From: Parabacteroides sp.
GTDB taxonomy: Bacteria; Bacteroidota; Bacteroidia; Bacteroidales; Tannerellaceae
Direction: 5' to 3'
Assembly: GCA_020026285.1 (NCBI GenBank)
Contig: JAHHQS010000007.1
Span: forward strand, 1-49,460
DNA length: 49,460 nucleotides
Shown: in pieces, positions 17,528 to 27,000 of the stretch
Layout: each line of letters opens with the position of its first letter
How positions within the stretch are numbered: position 1 is the first letter of the stretch
Position numbers and translations under genes: made by a program
The notes under the pieces: generated by a model
What the model was told of the DNA's origin: nothing
Database searches by the model: none
What the model saw: the letters and a program-made list of their open reading frames with translations, nothing else

Positions 17528-18376
17528 TCAAGCCTCTTCTTTTTCCACTTCACCATCGTCGTCCTCATCATCATCGTCCTCTTCTTCAGGTGGAGCCTTC
17601 TTGACAAAGAAAGCACTCAATTCATAGAGCCCATATAGAGGGAAGAACACAACGCTTAAAGTAAACGGATCGCTACTTGGTGTAATAAATGCCGCTGCAA
17701 CTAGCAATGCAACAATTGCATGACGTCTGTACTGATGGAAAAAAGAACGATTCAAAATACCAACCTGAGATAATAACCAGGAAACCAAAGGCATTTCAAA
17801 AACTATTCCCATCACAAAGATCAACATCAGGAAATTGTCCATATAAGAATCTAATGAAACCTGTTCTGTAATGGCTGCACTCAATTCGTAAGTAGCAAGG
17901 AATCTCAATGTCATAGGGAAGACAAGGAAATAACCTACAGCACAACCAATAAAGAACATAACTGTTCCACATAAAAAGACCCAACGAACATTCTTCTTCT
18001 CGTTCTCATATAAGGCTGGACTTACAAACTTCCAAACTTCATACATTGTGTATGGAAATGTTAGCAACAACGCCAACCAGAAAGAAGTCGTCATGTGAGT
18101 AAAGAACTGCGATGCCAATTTGATATTCACAATGTTTACATGAAAATTGTCATTACAAAAGTCAGGTAGAACAGAAAATACCGAACTGATTTTACACATC
18201 TCCTTATATAAGATGAAATCAGAATAACATGGAGCCATGACTACATTATCGAACAACCATGGCATCACCGCAAATCCGGCTAAAGCAAAAACTAAGAGCG
18301 CTAAAATTATACGAAACAAGGTCCAACGAAGTTCTTCCAGGTGATCCCAGAATGACATTTCATCTTGTTGTTCCAT
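17528..18376 (-). CDS. tatC: Sec-independent protein translocase TatC
   Basis: The product has 282 residues with six membrane segments. The N-terminus MSFWDHLEELRWTLFRI is the TatC signature that binds twin-arginine signal peptides, with the conserved Glu of HLEELR. Further matches are the periplasmic FTHMTTSFWLAL region, FPYTMYEVWKFVSPALYENE and the C-terminal AFITPSSDPFTLSVVFFPLYGLYELS. The first periplasmic loop is long and contains three Cys residues, as in other Bacteroidetes. The protein ends in an unusual run of about 20 mostly acidic residues. It begins 12 bp after tatA, making a tatA-tatC operon with no separate tatB. Confidence 0.97.
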   Translation of the reverse strand: MEQQDEMSFWDHLEELRWTLFRIILALLVFALAGFAVMPWLFDNVVMAPCYSDFILYKEMCKISSVFSVLPDFCNDNFHVNIVNIKLASQFFTHMTTSFWLALLLTFPYTMYEVWKFVSPALYENEKKNVRWVFLCGTVMFFIGCAVGYFLVFPMTLRFLATYELSAAITEQVSLDSYMDNFLMLIFVMGIVFEMPLVSWLLSQVGILNRSFFHQYRRHAIVALLVAAAFITPSSDPFTLSVVFFPLYGLYELSAFFVKKAPPEEEDDDDEDDDGEVEKEEA

Positions 18377-18388
18377 CTTTATTTTTTA

Positions 18389-18592
18389 TTATTCTTTCTT
18401 ATCCTTTTCAGGATCGTCTAATTTGATATCGTCTTCTAAACCTTTAACACCATCTTTAAAGTTCTTTACCCCTTTACCCAAACCTTTCATTAATTCCGGG
18501 ATTTTTTTACCACCAAACAATAAAAGTACAATTAAAGCGATAATGATGATTTCGCCTGTTCCTAAATTTCCAATAAATAATAAACTGTTCAT
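18389..18592 (-). CDS. tatA: twin-arginine translocase subunit TatA/TatE
   Basis: The product has 67 residues. It has one N-terminal membrane helix ([22 protein letters not shown]) with the FGGKKIPEL hinge typical of TatA, then an amphipathic helix [18 protein letters not shown] and a charged tail. TatA oligomers form the pore or membrane-weakening element of the Tat pathway. It precedes tatC by 12 bp under a consensus promoter. A lone TatA-type protein with TatC is the minimal arrangement, so this one may serve both TatA and TatB roles. Confidence 0.96.
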   Translation of the reverse strand: MNSLLFIGNLGTGEIIIIALIVLLLFGGKKIPELMKGLGKGVKNFKDGVKGLEDDIKLDDPEKDKKE

Positions 18593-18636
18593 GATATTAT
18601 CATATTAAAAAATTAATAAAAATCATATTTTCGGCA

Positions 18637-18644
18637 CAAAGATA
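18637..18644 (-). promoter_or_regulatory. tatA-tatC promoter, -7 element
   Basis: The minus strand reads TATCTTTG, a perfect TAnnTTTG, 44 bp upstream of the tatA ATG. It is divergent from the fabD promoter, the two elements being 40 bp apart. Confidence 0.8.
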
Positions 18645-18684
18645 CTATTTGAATTGAATTTTCGCCACATTATTCGAAATTTAT

Positions 18685-18692
18685 TACCTTTG
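18685..18692 (+). promoter_or_regulatory. fabD promoter, -7 element
   Basis: TACCTTTG matches TAnnTTTG exactly; transcription would start near 18697, with a leader of about 36 nt. Confidence 0.8.
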
Positions 18693-18732
18693 TACCATCT
18701 AAAAAACTAAAAATACAAAAAATAGAAGAAAG

Positions 18733-19614
18733 ATGAAAGCGTATGTATTCCCCGGTCAGGGCGCGCAATTTGTCGGTATGGGTAAAGACTTGTACGACAA
18801 TAATCCTCTTGCTAAAGAGATGTTTGAAAAGGCTAACGAAATTCTTGGTTTCCGTATTACGGACCTTATGTTTGCCGGTACTGACGAAGATTTAAAACAA
18901 ACTAAAGTTACTCAGCCTGCTATATTCCTACACTCAGTTATCTTGGCTAAAACATTAGGTGATGATTTTAAACCAGATATGGTTGCAGGTCATTCTTTAG
19001 GAGAATTCTCAGCATTAGTTGCTGCCGGAGCCTTGTCTTTCGAAGATGGCTTAGTTCTAGTATCAAAACGTGCTATGGCTATGCAAAAAGCATGTGAAAA
19101 AACTCCTTCAACAATGGCTGCTGTTTTAGCATTGCCAGATGCTACTGTTGAAGAAATCTGTGCAAATATCAAAGATGAAGTTGTTGTTTGTGCTAACTAC
19201 AATTGTCCGGGACAGATTGTTATTTCCGGTTCTATTCCAGGAATTGACGCTGCTTGTGAAAAGATGTTAGCTGCTGGAGCAAAACGTGCTCTTAAGCTAA
19301 AAGTTGGTGGTGCTTTCCACTCTCCGTTAATGGAACCTGCTCGCGAAGAACTGGCTGCTGCTATCGAAGCTACTACTTTCAGCAAACCAAACTGTCCGAT
19401 TTATCAGAACGTCAGCACAATAGGTGAAACTTGTCCTGAAACAATTAAAGCTAATTTAATTTCTCAGTTGACTTCTCCTGTACGTTGGACTCAGTCTGTT
19501 CAAAACATGATTGCTGACGGTGCCACTCACTTCGTAGAATTAGGTCCGGGTTCTGTTCTTCAGGGACTTGTTAAAAAAATCAGCAAAGAAGTTACTACAG
19601 AAGGGATGAAATAA
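18733..19614 (+). CDS. fabD: malonyl-CoA:ACP transacylase
   Basis: The product has 293 residues. It moves malonyl groups from CoA to ACP for fatty acid elongation. Visible motifs are FPGQGAQFVGMG at residue 6, the active-site Ser88 in VAGHSLGEFSALVAAG, KRAMAMQKAC with the malonate-binding Arg, and the catalytic His in GGAFHSPLM near residue 197. The C-terminal VRWTQSVQNM and FVELGPGSVLQGLVKKI close the fold. Length and motifs are standard. It has its own promoter, and a 16-bp inverted repeat separates it from recR. Confidence 0.97.
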   Translation: MKAYVFPGQGAQFVGMGKDLYDNNPLAKEMFEKANEILGFRITDLMFAGTDEDLKQTKVTQPAIFLHSVILAKTLGDDFKPDMVAGHSLGEFSALVAAGALSFEDGLVLVSKRAMAMQKACEKTPSTMAAVLALPDATVEEICANIKDEVVVCANYNCPGQIVISGSIPGIDAACEKMLAAGAKRALKLKVGGAFHSPLMEPAREELAAAIEATTFSKPNCPIYQNVSTIGETCPETIKANLISQLTSPVRWTQSVQNMIADGATHFVELGPGSVLQGLVKKISKEVTTEGMK

Positions 19615-19636
19615 TTATCCTTACACTTTTATTATC

Positions 19637-19683
19637 CAATCATTACTTTCTTGACTCAAAAGAGTATAAGAAAGTAATGATTG
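19637..19683 (+). terminator. inverted repeat between fabD and recR
   Basis: CAATCATTACTTTCTT and its exact complement enclose a 15-nt loop. It begins 22 bp after the fabD stop and is followed by a T-rich stretch (ATTTTATATTA), so it is a likely terminator; the 3' arm also lies 30 bp upstream of the recR ATG. Confidence 0.7.
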
Positions 19684-19713
19684 ATTTTATATTACTCTTT
19701 TGCCTCTTATTAC

Positions 19714-20337
19714 ATGAATAATAAATATCCTTCCGTATTATTGGAAAATGCTGTTAATGAATTGGCTACGCTGCCTGGAATTGGAAGAAAAACAGCTTTA
19801 CGCCTTGCTTTACATATTCTACGACGCGATTTGAACTATACTGAAACATTCGCTAAAGCAATTGTTGATTTAAGACGCGACATTAAATATTGCAAGGTTT
19901 GCCATAATATCTGCGATGACGATATTTGCTCTATTTGTAATAATCCAAGCAGAGACCATTCCTTGGTTTGTGTTGTCGAAAATATCAAGGAAGTAATGGC
20001 TATTGAGAATACAAGCCAATTCAGAGGAGTTTATCATGTTCTAGGAGGAATCATTTCTCCAATGGATGGTATCGGACCAGGTGATCTGGAAATAGAAAGT
20101 CTGATTGAAAGAGTAAAAGGAGGTGAAGTGAAAGAGGTTATTCTTGCATTAAGTACAACCATGGAAGGTGATACAACAAACTTCTTCATCTATCGGAAAC
20201 TTGCTCCGTTAAATGTGAAAGTAAGTGTTATCGCTAGAGGAGTTTCTATTGGTGACGAAATTGAATATGCGGATGAAGTTACTTTAGGACGTTCTATTTT
20301 GAACAGAACAAGTTTCAATGATTCTATCAAACTATAA
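19714..20337 (+). CDS. recR: recombination mediator protein RecR
   Basis: From ATG 19714 the product has 207 residues, the usual RecR size; the in-frame TTG at 19681 would add 11 residues and overlaps the terminator stem. The N-terminus has the helix-hairpin-helix [20 protein letters not shown], then the zinc finger [16 protein letters not shown], then a Toprim domain with VVEN and a Walker-B-like segment, [18 protein letters not shown]. RecR works with RecF/RecO to load RecA on gapped DNA. It is followed by a glycosyltransferase gene 11 bp later, an arrangement I recall from other Bacteroidales. Confidence 0.96.
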   Translation: MNNKYPSVLLENAVNELATLPGIGRKTALRLALHILRRDLNYTETFAKAIVDLRRDIKYCKVCHNICDDDICSICNNPSRDHSLVCVVENIKEVMAIENTSQFRGVYHVLGGIISPMDGIGPGDLEIESLIERVKGGEVKEVILALSTTMEGDTTNFFIYRKLAPLNVKVSVIARGVSIGDEIEYADEVTLGRSILNRTSFNDSIKL

Positions 20338-20348
20338 TTTATATTCTT

Positions 20349-21521
20349 ATGTACGAAACTCAAATATCCATTGTTATTGTTAATTATAATGTAAAGCACT
20401 TCGTTGAACAATGTTTGTATTCAGTGCGAGCAGCTACACAAGGTATAGAAACAGACGTTTATGTAGTTGATAATAACTCGACAGATCATTCAATTGAATA
20501 CTTGAAGCCGTTGTTTCCTGAAGTAAACTTTATAGAGAATAAGGATAATACAGGTTTTGCCAAAGCAAACAATCAGGCTTTCAGAATCTGTAAGGGCGAG
20601 TATGTACTAATGTTGAATCCCGATACAGTCATCGGTGAAGAATCTCTTCGAAGTTTATATTTCTTTATGGAAGAACATCCAGAGGCTGGTTCATTGGGCT
20701 TGAAAATGATAAATGGAAACGGAGTGTTTCTACCGGAAAGTAAACGTTCCTTCCCGACTCTCTGGAATTCATTCTGCAAACTATTCGGTTTGTCAAAATT
20801 GTTTCCAGACTCACCCAAATATGCTAGTTACGCTCTTCCATACTTGTCTGCAGACGAGCAACACCAAGTAGATGTTCTTTGCGGAGCATTTATGTTGATG
20901 AGACATGATGCTCTTAATAAAATAGGTTTACTTGATGAAGATTTCTTCATGTACGGCGAAGATATTGACCTGTCTTACCGATTCATCAAAGGAGGATATA
21001 AAAATTATTATATTCCTGAACGAATGATTCATTATAAAGGAGAAAGTACAAAGAAGGTTTCTTATAAATTCTTGAAAAGTTTTTATGGAGCCATGCTTAT
21101 CTTTTATAAGAAGCATTACAATCATTCCTCTGCCTTATTGAATATCGGAGTAAAAATGGCTGTTATCTTACGAGCAGGAATTTCATCCGTTTCTAATTTC
21201 TTCAGTAGAAATCAAAAATCGCCTAAACATCGTCGTATTTTAATTGTCTGTAGAGAGGAATCCTTTGACGAGGTTAGAAAGATCATGAAAAAGAAATTCA
21301 AGAAAACGGAATATATCAATTTATGGAATCTGAATAAAGAACGAATTACTGCTGCAGTCTGCCGAAAGAATCAGATGAACAAATTCACAGATATTGTATT
21401 TGTTCATCCCGACACTCGTTTCGAACAAATGTTTCTGCTAATGGATATAATGCCAAACAAAAAGATGATCTATCATATTTGGCATTCAGAACATAAATTA
21501 CTTGTTTCACCTAGTAAATAA
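20349..21521 (+). CDS. glycosyltransferase family 2
   Basis: The product has 390 residues. The GT-A fold is clear: QISIVIVNYNVKHFVEQCL at the start, DVYVVDNNSTDHS, NTGFAKANNQAF and the metal-binding YVLMLNPDT region. The resemblance is to rhamnosyltransferase-like GT2 enzymes. The acceptor side is GLLDEDFFMYGEDIDLSYR, the expected base region. Residues of about 295-390 form a separate C-terminal part (HRRILIVCREESFDEVRKI) not typical of GT2 and possibly a small Rossmann-like domain. It probably acts in the cytosol on envelope glycan precursors; donor and acceptor are unknown. It is spaced 11 bp from recR and 5 bp from the acetyltransferase gene. Confidence 0.9.
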   Translation: MYETQISIVIVNYNVKHFVEQCLYSVRAATQGIETDVYVVDNNSTDHSIEYLKPLFPEVNFIENKDNTGFAKANNQAFRICKGEYVLMLNPDTVIGEESLRSLYFFMEEHPEAGSLGLKMINGNGVFLPESKRSFPTLWNSFCKLFGLSKLFPDSPKYASYALPYLSADEQHQVDVLCGAFMLMRHDALNKIGLLDEDFFMYGEDIDLSYRFIKGGYKNYYIPERMIHYKGESTKKVSYKFLKSFYGAMLIFYKKHYNHSSALLNIGVKMAVILRAGISSVSNFFSRNQKSPKHRRILIVCREESFDEVRKIMKKKFKKTEYINLWNLNKERITAAVCRKNQMNKFTDIVFVHPDTRFEQMFLLMDIMPNKKMIYHIWHSEHKLLVSPSK

Positions 21522-21526
21522 TCACG

Positions 21527-22063
21527 ATGCAATATCTTTTTAATCAAAATATCAAATTGCGAGCTTTAGAGCCTGAAGATCTAGACATTCTCTATATTTG
21601 GGAAAACGACTCCAGTCTGTGGACTGTTGGAAATACATTAGCTCCTTATTCCAAGTACATTCTTCGTGAATATATATCAGAGTCACATCGAGATATTTTT
21701 GACATCAAACAACTTCGACTCATTATTGAAAACAAACAAAATCGTCAGGCTATCGGATTAATTGATCTTTTTGATTTTGAACCTCAACATAAAAGAGCGG
21801 CAGTAGGTATTCTCATCTCACCAGATTATCAGAGAAAAGGATTCGGAACACAGACTTTGAATTTACTCAAAGAATATGCATTTTCTTTTTTAAAAATGCA
21901 TCAACTTTATGCACATATTCCTGAAAGAAATAAAGCAAGCATACAATTATTTCAAAAAGCAGGATTTCAAAAAGCAGGAACTTTGAAAGATTGGATTCAG
22001 ACTTCAGATGGATATTCAGATGTCATTATTATGCAGTTATTCAACATCCAACAAAATAATTAA
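21527..22063 (+). CDS. GNAT family N-acetyltransferase (RimJ/RimL-like)
   Basis: The product has 178 residues. The GNAT fold shows IKLRALEPEDLDILYIWEND at the start, VGILISPDYQRKGFGTQTL as the acetyl-CoA pyrophosphate loop (Q-R-K-G-F-G), and HQLYAHIPERNKASIQLFQKAGF as the conserved motif B. This is the RimJ/RimL/SpeG-type subgroup that acetylates protein N-termini or small amines; substrate cannot be told. The gene follows GT2 by 5 bp, and its stop overlaps the end of the convergent yqgE gene by 4 bp. Confidence 0.9.
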   Translation: MQYLFNQNIKLRALEPEDLDILYIWENDSSLWTVGNTLAPYSKYILREYISESHRDIFDIKQLRLIIENKQNRQAIGLIDLFDFEPQHKRAAVGILISPDYQRKGFGTQTLNLLKEYAFSFLKMHQLYAHIPERNKASIQLFQKAGFQKAGTLKDWIQTSDGYSDVIIMQLFNIQQNN

Positions 22064-22659
22064 TTCAGAATAGGATCTTTCGGGAAGCGTGTCCATTGTT
22101 TATATTGTTCGCCCAAATTTCTTACAGACAAATTCCAGAACATTTCATCGGCTTCATCGAAGACTCCCTTATCATTAGAATGACCGACAACCCATGAATT
22201 CGATTTGATTTCATTCTTTAATTGTCCTTTTTCCCATCCTGAATAGCCAATGAAGAATTTAACTTTTCCTTCAATATCATTTCCCGAAACAATATAATTC
22301 TTCAAAGATTCAAATTCTCCATCAAAAAACAAATTATTATGAATTCTGTAAGAATTAGGAATAATGTCATTACCCAAAGAATGCACAAAGAACAATCGAT
22401 TAGAAGCAACCGGACCTCCTAAATAAATTGGCATTTCCGGAAAGGTTTCTAGTTCAGGAAAAAGATCATTGACTATCAAATCGGTCTTCTTATTCAAGAC
22501 AAATCCCAAACTTCCTTTTTCGTTAGTATGTTCAACTAACAAAACAACAGATCTCTGAAAATAGGCATCTCGTAAAAAGGGTTCTGATATTAACAATCTC
22601 CCTGGAAGGGGAAGTAAATCATTATGAACAATTTTAAAAATATTATTATTTGAGCTCAT
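22060..22659 (-). CDS. yqgE: YqgE/AlgH family protein (UPF0301)
   Basis: From ATG 22659 the product has 199 residues beginning MSSNNNIFK; the frame extends to an ATG at 22692, but family members begin shortly before LLPLPGRLLISEPFL. Other matches are FQRSVVLLVEH, GSLGFVLNKKTDL, IYLGGPV, RLFFVHSLG and FFIGYSGWEKGQL, all typical of UPF0301. The biochemical function of YqgE/AlgH is not established; a regulator of alginate genes was the original claim. The product is cytosolic by appearance. Its end overlaps that of the convergent GNAT gene by 4 bp. Confidence 0.93.
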   Translation of the reverse strand: MSSNNNIFKIVHNDLLPLPGRLLISEPFLRDAYFQRSVVLLVEHTNEKGSLGFVLNKKTDLIVNDLFPELETFPEMPIYLGGPVASNRLFFVHSLGNDIIPNSYRIHNNLFFDGEFESLKNYIVSGNDIEGKVKFFIGYSGWEKGQLKNEIKSNSWVVGHSNDKGVFDEADEMFWNLSVRNLGEQYKQWTRFPKDPILN

Positions 22660-22783
22660 TATTATCTGTTGTTTTTTTGATTTATGCAACAAGATATGAA
22701 TTATCCTGATAAAAACAAGGAAAAAAACATTTTTTCATAAATAAAGGCTGAAAAGGGAATCTCTTTCTTTTGTAGAATTTTGC

Positions 22784-24007
22784 TTATTTCTTCTGAAAAT
22801 TTTTTATTAAAATAGACGGATTGACACGAAGATAAGCTCCAGCAGAAAAACTATTAGTCAATGATTCATGTTTTCGTTCTCCATTTGGCTGAATATGATC
22901 AAATGGAAGATGCAGAAAGAAATCAAAATCGGCTCCAATAGAAAAACCTTTGGCTATTGTTTTAGCATATTCCAAACCGACATAACACATTTCAGGAGAA
23001 TGAAATAAAGTTGATTTATCATTTGAAGACAATGCACTATAAAAAGGATTTCCCATCAACGAAATAAAATCACGATTCATCCACCAAGCAGCTTTTACTC
23101 GAAAATCTCTCAAATCACTATAAGCATTTATCAAATATCCTGTTCCAGAATCGCAAGGCCACAAATGACCGGCCTGCTGAAAAGAACATGTAAAATCGGC
23201 TTCCACTCCCACTCGCTTTAATATCCGATGATTTACATTCCATACACCACCTACACCAACTGCTCCATTAATTAATGTTTGAACCGAATTTGTCACGATC
23301 GTATCTATTTCTCCTCCTCGATGCTGGGCTATCACTTGCAAAGGAGCATAAAAATGAAATGGCTTTTCTTCTTCATTGAATTTAAAACGGGAAGATAGTG
23401 CAACAAAAAAGACTTCCTGATGCGTGTCCTGCTGGAAGATAAAATCCTTCCAATCAATCCAGACATCCAAATCGATATACTTGGAAGAATGAAGAATTTG
23501 TAATCCAGCTTCAGGATCAGCTGTCAAATTTAATTCATTACTATATAAAGGAGTAATCAATCGATGATTACTCTTTCCATAAATATTACCAAAAACAATA
23601 GACCATTGTCCGAAATCGACTTGAGCCCGCAACCAAGGTAAAGCATGAAATCCTTTTTGATAATGATCCTTATTCCATTCTGCAATACCCATATATGCAC
23701 CATAAGGATAACTAAACGCACCCCAATAGCGTAAAAAATGAGCGCCCACTTCCAATTTCAAATTCTTCAGAGGATAATAAACCAATTTAGGTTGCAACCA
23801 AAAGCCTGGCAAAGAATACCCCTTCTGAATACTTGCCTTATATTCATTATCCTTAAAGAAACTGATATTATCCAATTCGAACAAAAGCTTCTTTTGATTC
23901 AACGAATCAATAGAAACATTTGAGTAATATAATTTTTTATCTAATTGTGCAAATAAAGAAGAAGTACAAAAAAGAAGTATTACTAATACAAAAAGTCTAT
24001 TCATCAT
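22784..24007 (-). CDS. predicted outer-membrane beta-barrel protein of unknown function
   Basis: The product has 407 residues with a signal peptide ending SSLFAQ. I do not recognise a named domain. The body shows alternating hydrophobic/polar strands with aromatic girdles (LVYYPLKNLKLEVGAHFLRYWGAF, WSIVFGNIYGK, YIDLDVWIDWKDFIF) and ends with FSAGAYLRVNPSILIKNFQKK. That pattern suggests a beta-barrel of about 14-18 strands. Two adjacent ATGs occur at the start, at 24007 and 24004. It lies 37 bp downstream of tamB on the same strand with no terminator between, so it is probably cotranscribed. A role linked to TamB, for example as a client, is inference from position only. Confidence 0.7.
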   Translation of the reverse strand: MMNRLFVLVILLFCTSSLFAQLDKKLYYSNVSIDSLNQKKLLFELDNISFFKDNEYKASIQKGYSLPGFWLQPKLVYYPLKNLKLEVGAHFLRYWGAFSYPYGAYMGIAEWNKDHYQKGFHALPWLRAQVDFGQWSIVFGNIYGKSNHRLITPLYSNELNLTADPEAGLQILHSSKYIDLDVWIDWKDFIFQQDTHQEVFFVALSSRFKFNEEEKPFHFYAPLQVIAQHRGGEIDTIVTNSVQTLINGAVGVGGVWNVNHRILKRVGVEADFTCSFQQAGHLWPCDSGTGYLINAYSDLRDFRVKAAWWMNRDFISLMGNPFYSALSSNDKSTLFHSPEMCYVGLEYAKTIAKGFSIGADFDFFLHLPFDHIQPNGERKHESLTNSFSAGAYLRVNPSILIKNFQKK

Positions 24008-24044
24008 CTAAATATTTTAATCTTGCAAAAGTAACAAAACTATT

Positions 24045-27000
24045 TTATTTTTTATGCTTATGTTTTTTAATGGAATCGGTCGGAGCAGTTACCGATTCTG
24101 GATTGTTCAAAGGAATTCGTGGCAAACGGACCTTTCGACGCTGGAATAAATCTGAGAATCGGGTAAAATCCTTTTTAAACATAACACCAACACCTTGCGT
24201 TGTCAATGCCTGTTTCAGATATTGATACATATCATTCGCATGATTATAAGCTTTCAAACGAATTTCTCCTGATCGGGTCAACTTATATTCCAGATCAAAC
24301 TCACCAATAAAGGCATTCTTCTGAGTCGGATTATTCTTGTAACCAAAGTTCCCGTTAAATAATAATCGATTGTTCAACAACTGACTGGACAATAACATTT
24401 CCACTTCAGTATCTGTTATTCCATCCTGGCTAGCTCTGATATTAGTTCCAATCTGAACCTTGTCGGTAATATTATTCAAAAGACTTGAAAGTTGTGAGGA
24501 CAAAGCCGATGAAGCCACTGCCGTGAAATCATTCGAACGAGGTGTTCCTGTATATTCAGGAGTATAGAACTTATTCAATACCAGCAAATAAACAATCTGT
24601 CGCATCATCATATCATCCGTATCTATCAGACTTCGCATCTGTCTTTCCAATTCTTCATTCGAGCCAGGCAATTCCAGACCAAATGAAATCTGAGGCTGAC
24701 GAAGCATACCGTTCAAATTCAATACGCAATTGACTGGGACATTTGTTCTAGCACTTTCTAAAGCCAGATTCTGATCCAAATCACTCAAGTTTGCAGTCAG
24801 ATTATAAATCGCATTGATATCCATATTTGCATTAAACGGATCTCCATTAAAGTCAATAGTACTACCTTCACGAATCTTAAAATCTTTATGGATCAACTGT
24901 TGCAGACTGAAATTATAAATTCCACTCAGAATTCCCAACTTACCAAATATGCGGACATCCTGCCTGTTACCATAATTCACTGTAAGATTTCCTTCACCAT
25001 ATCCTTTAATACGATCGCCAGCATTCGGATCGATAATCAATTCTATCTCTGCATCCGGAGTCACATCCAACGAGAAGTTCATATTCAGATCGGCTCCTTC
25101 TGTACGGAAAAGCTGTCGGGATATAGAATCACGAACAGCCTCTTCATGTTGCATCGCTTCCTGCTTAAGTTTTTCCTTATCTATGAAAGTGATGAAATCA
25201 TATTCTGAAGCCGACGAGTTACCCATAAAATTCAGATAAACATGAGTTTTTGGCATACTCCGCATATTAATAGCAAAATCTGAATTTTCCGTATTACCTT
25301 CTACATTGGCTGTTCCACCCGCAAAAATAGTTCCATAAATCAATGAGTTCTGTTTTTCCGAAACATCATACATCAACATTTTATCTGTATTGATATTGAC
25401 ATGATAGTCAAAATCCTTGAAGTAGCGATGATTGAAAGTCAGATCAACAGTTCCTGTATTGTTATATTTATCAGATATCTTCAGATTATTCACCTGAATA
25501 CGTGTCGTATCCATGTGAATAGAATCAGAAAATGTATAGTTAGTATTTAGAAAGCCTACACCTAATCCCCCATCTTTCACAAAAGCATCTCCAACAACCG
25601 TCAGCTGCTTGAAAGGGCCAAACAAATGTACCTTGCCAAATCCACGACCTTGAACACGATCAAAGATTTTCTGAACAAATGGGTATATGAATCCGACATC
25701 CAAATCCCGGGCATCAAATTTCAAAGACAAACCATCACTACGAAGAGCTGTACGGACAGGATAGATATATCCATCCACTTTAGTGTTTACCGTATCATTC
25801 TTATAGATTAGTCCATCCATACTGATACCCATCTTTTCGTTATCCCACTCGCTATAAAGATCCAATTTTCCCAAAGCAACTTTATTAAAAGCAAAATCAC
25901 TCACATGAAGATTGGTATTTAGCATCTTTTTACCATAAACATCGCTGATATTAAATTTACCAGTAGCCTCACCGGAGAATTTAACCACATCAATATTCAA
26001 GATATCAAACAGATAGCCTAATTCCACTTTGTTCAGATTCAGGAATAAAGAATCAGTCACCTCTTTCGATACAACTCCATCCAAATGAATAAACTGATCA
26101 TCTCTTTCTATCTTGAAATCTCTGACTCCTATTTTTCCCTTTCTGAGAGTAATATCCGATGGGAGCAGATTCCAGAGCGTATCATTGATTACAATAGGAG
26201 TCTGATTCAAAGATATTTCTGTACGTAAAACAGATTCCTCCTTTTCATCGAAGTCTATTTCTTTAAAGAAACAAGCATTGGCCGATATCTTGGCACTAAA
26301 TTCACGTTCTTTATTATTATGCCACTCTATCAAAGTACCAATACAATCATGGGCTGCATCTAAATGCAAATCCAGATAATTTCTCATGCCTTTAGTATTG
26401 TACTGGGTCGTTCTTACCGTCAGATCCATCTTATCACCCGGATTATAACATTGGACATATCCTCCATCCATAAAAGTTTTTCCTACACGGAACTTCGGCA
26501 GATAAGCTTCCAGACGAATCTTGTTATATAAACTATTGTATGCACCTATTATTCTTGCCGGATGAATGAAAGAAATTGGAAGTTTCAACGTATTACTTAG
26601 ACTATCGGTATTCTGAATTGTAAAGAAGAGAGAAATATCCGATGAAGGTAAAACGGGTTGTTTCTGCATCTTCTCACTATGCCTGGTCGAACCAACCACT
26701 GTTGGAAGATATATATCTAATGTATTCATCACGTTCGAAACCAATGATGCAAACGTGAAGGCTCCTTTAATTTCGCCATTTATGAGATTCGATTTAATCT
26801 TCAAATTTCGGTAATCATTTTCGGAAGTCGAACTCAAATGTAAATTATCCAGGTAGAAACTTGACGGCTTGGTATAGATAGATATATCATTAATATCCAG
26901 ATTTCCCACCAGATTATCCACATTATTACCTCTCAAGCTGGCATTCAATGCAAACGAGAGATTCGGATCTTCGTATTTATTGAACAGATTCAACTTATCC

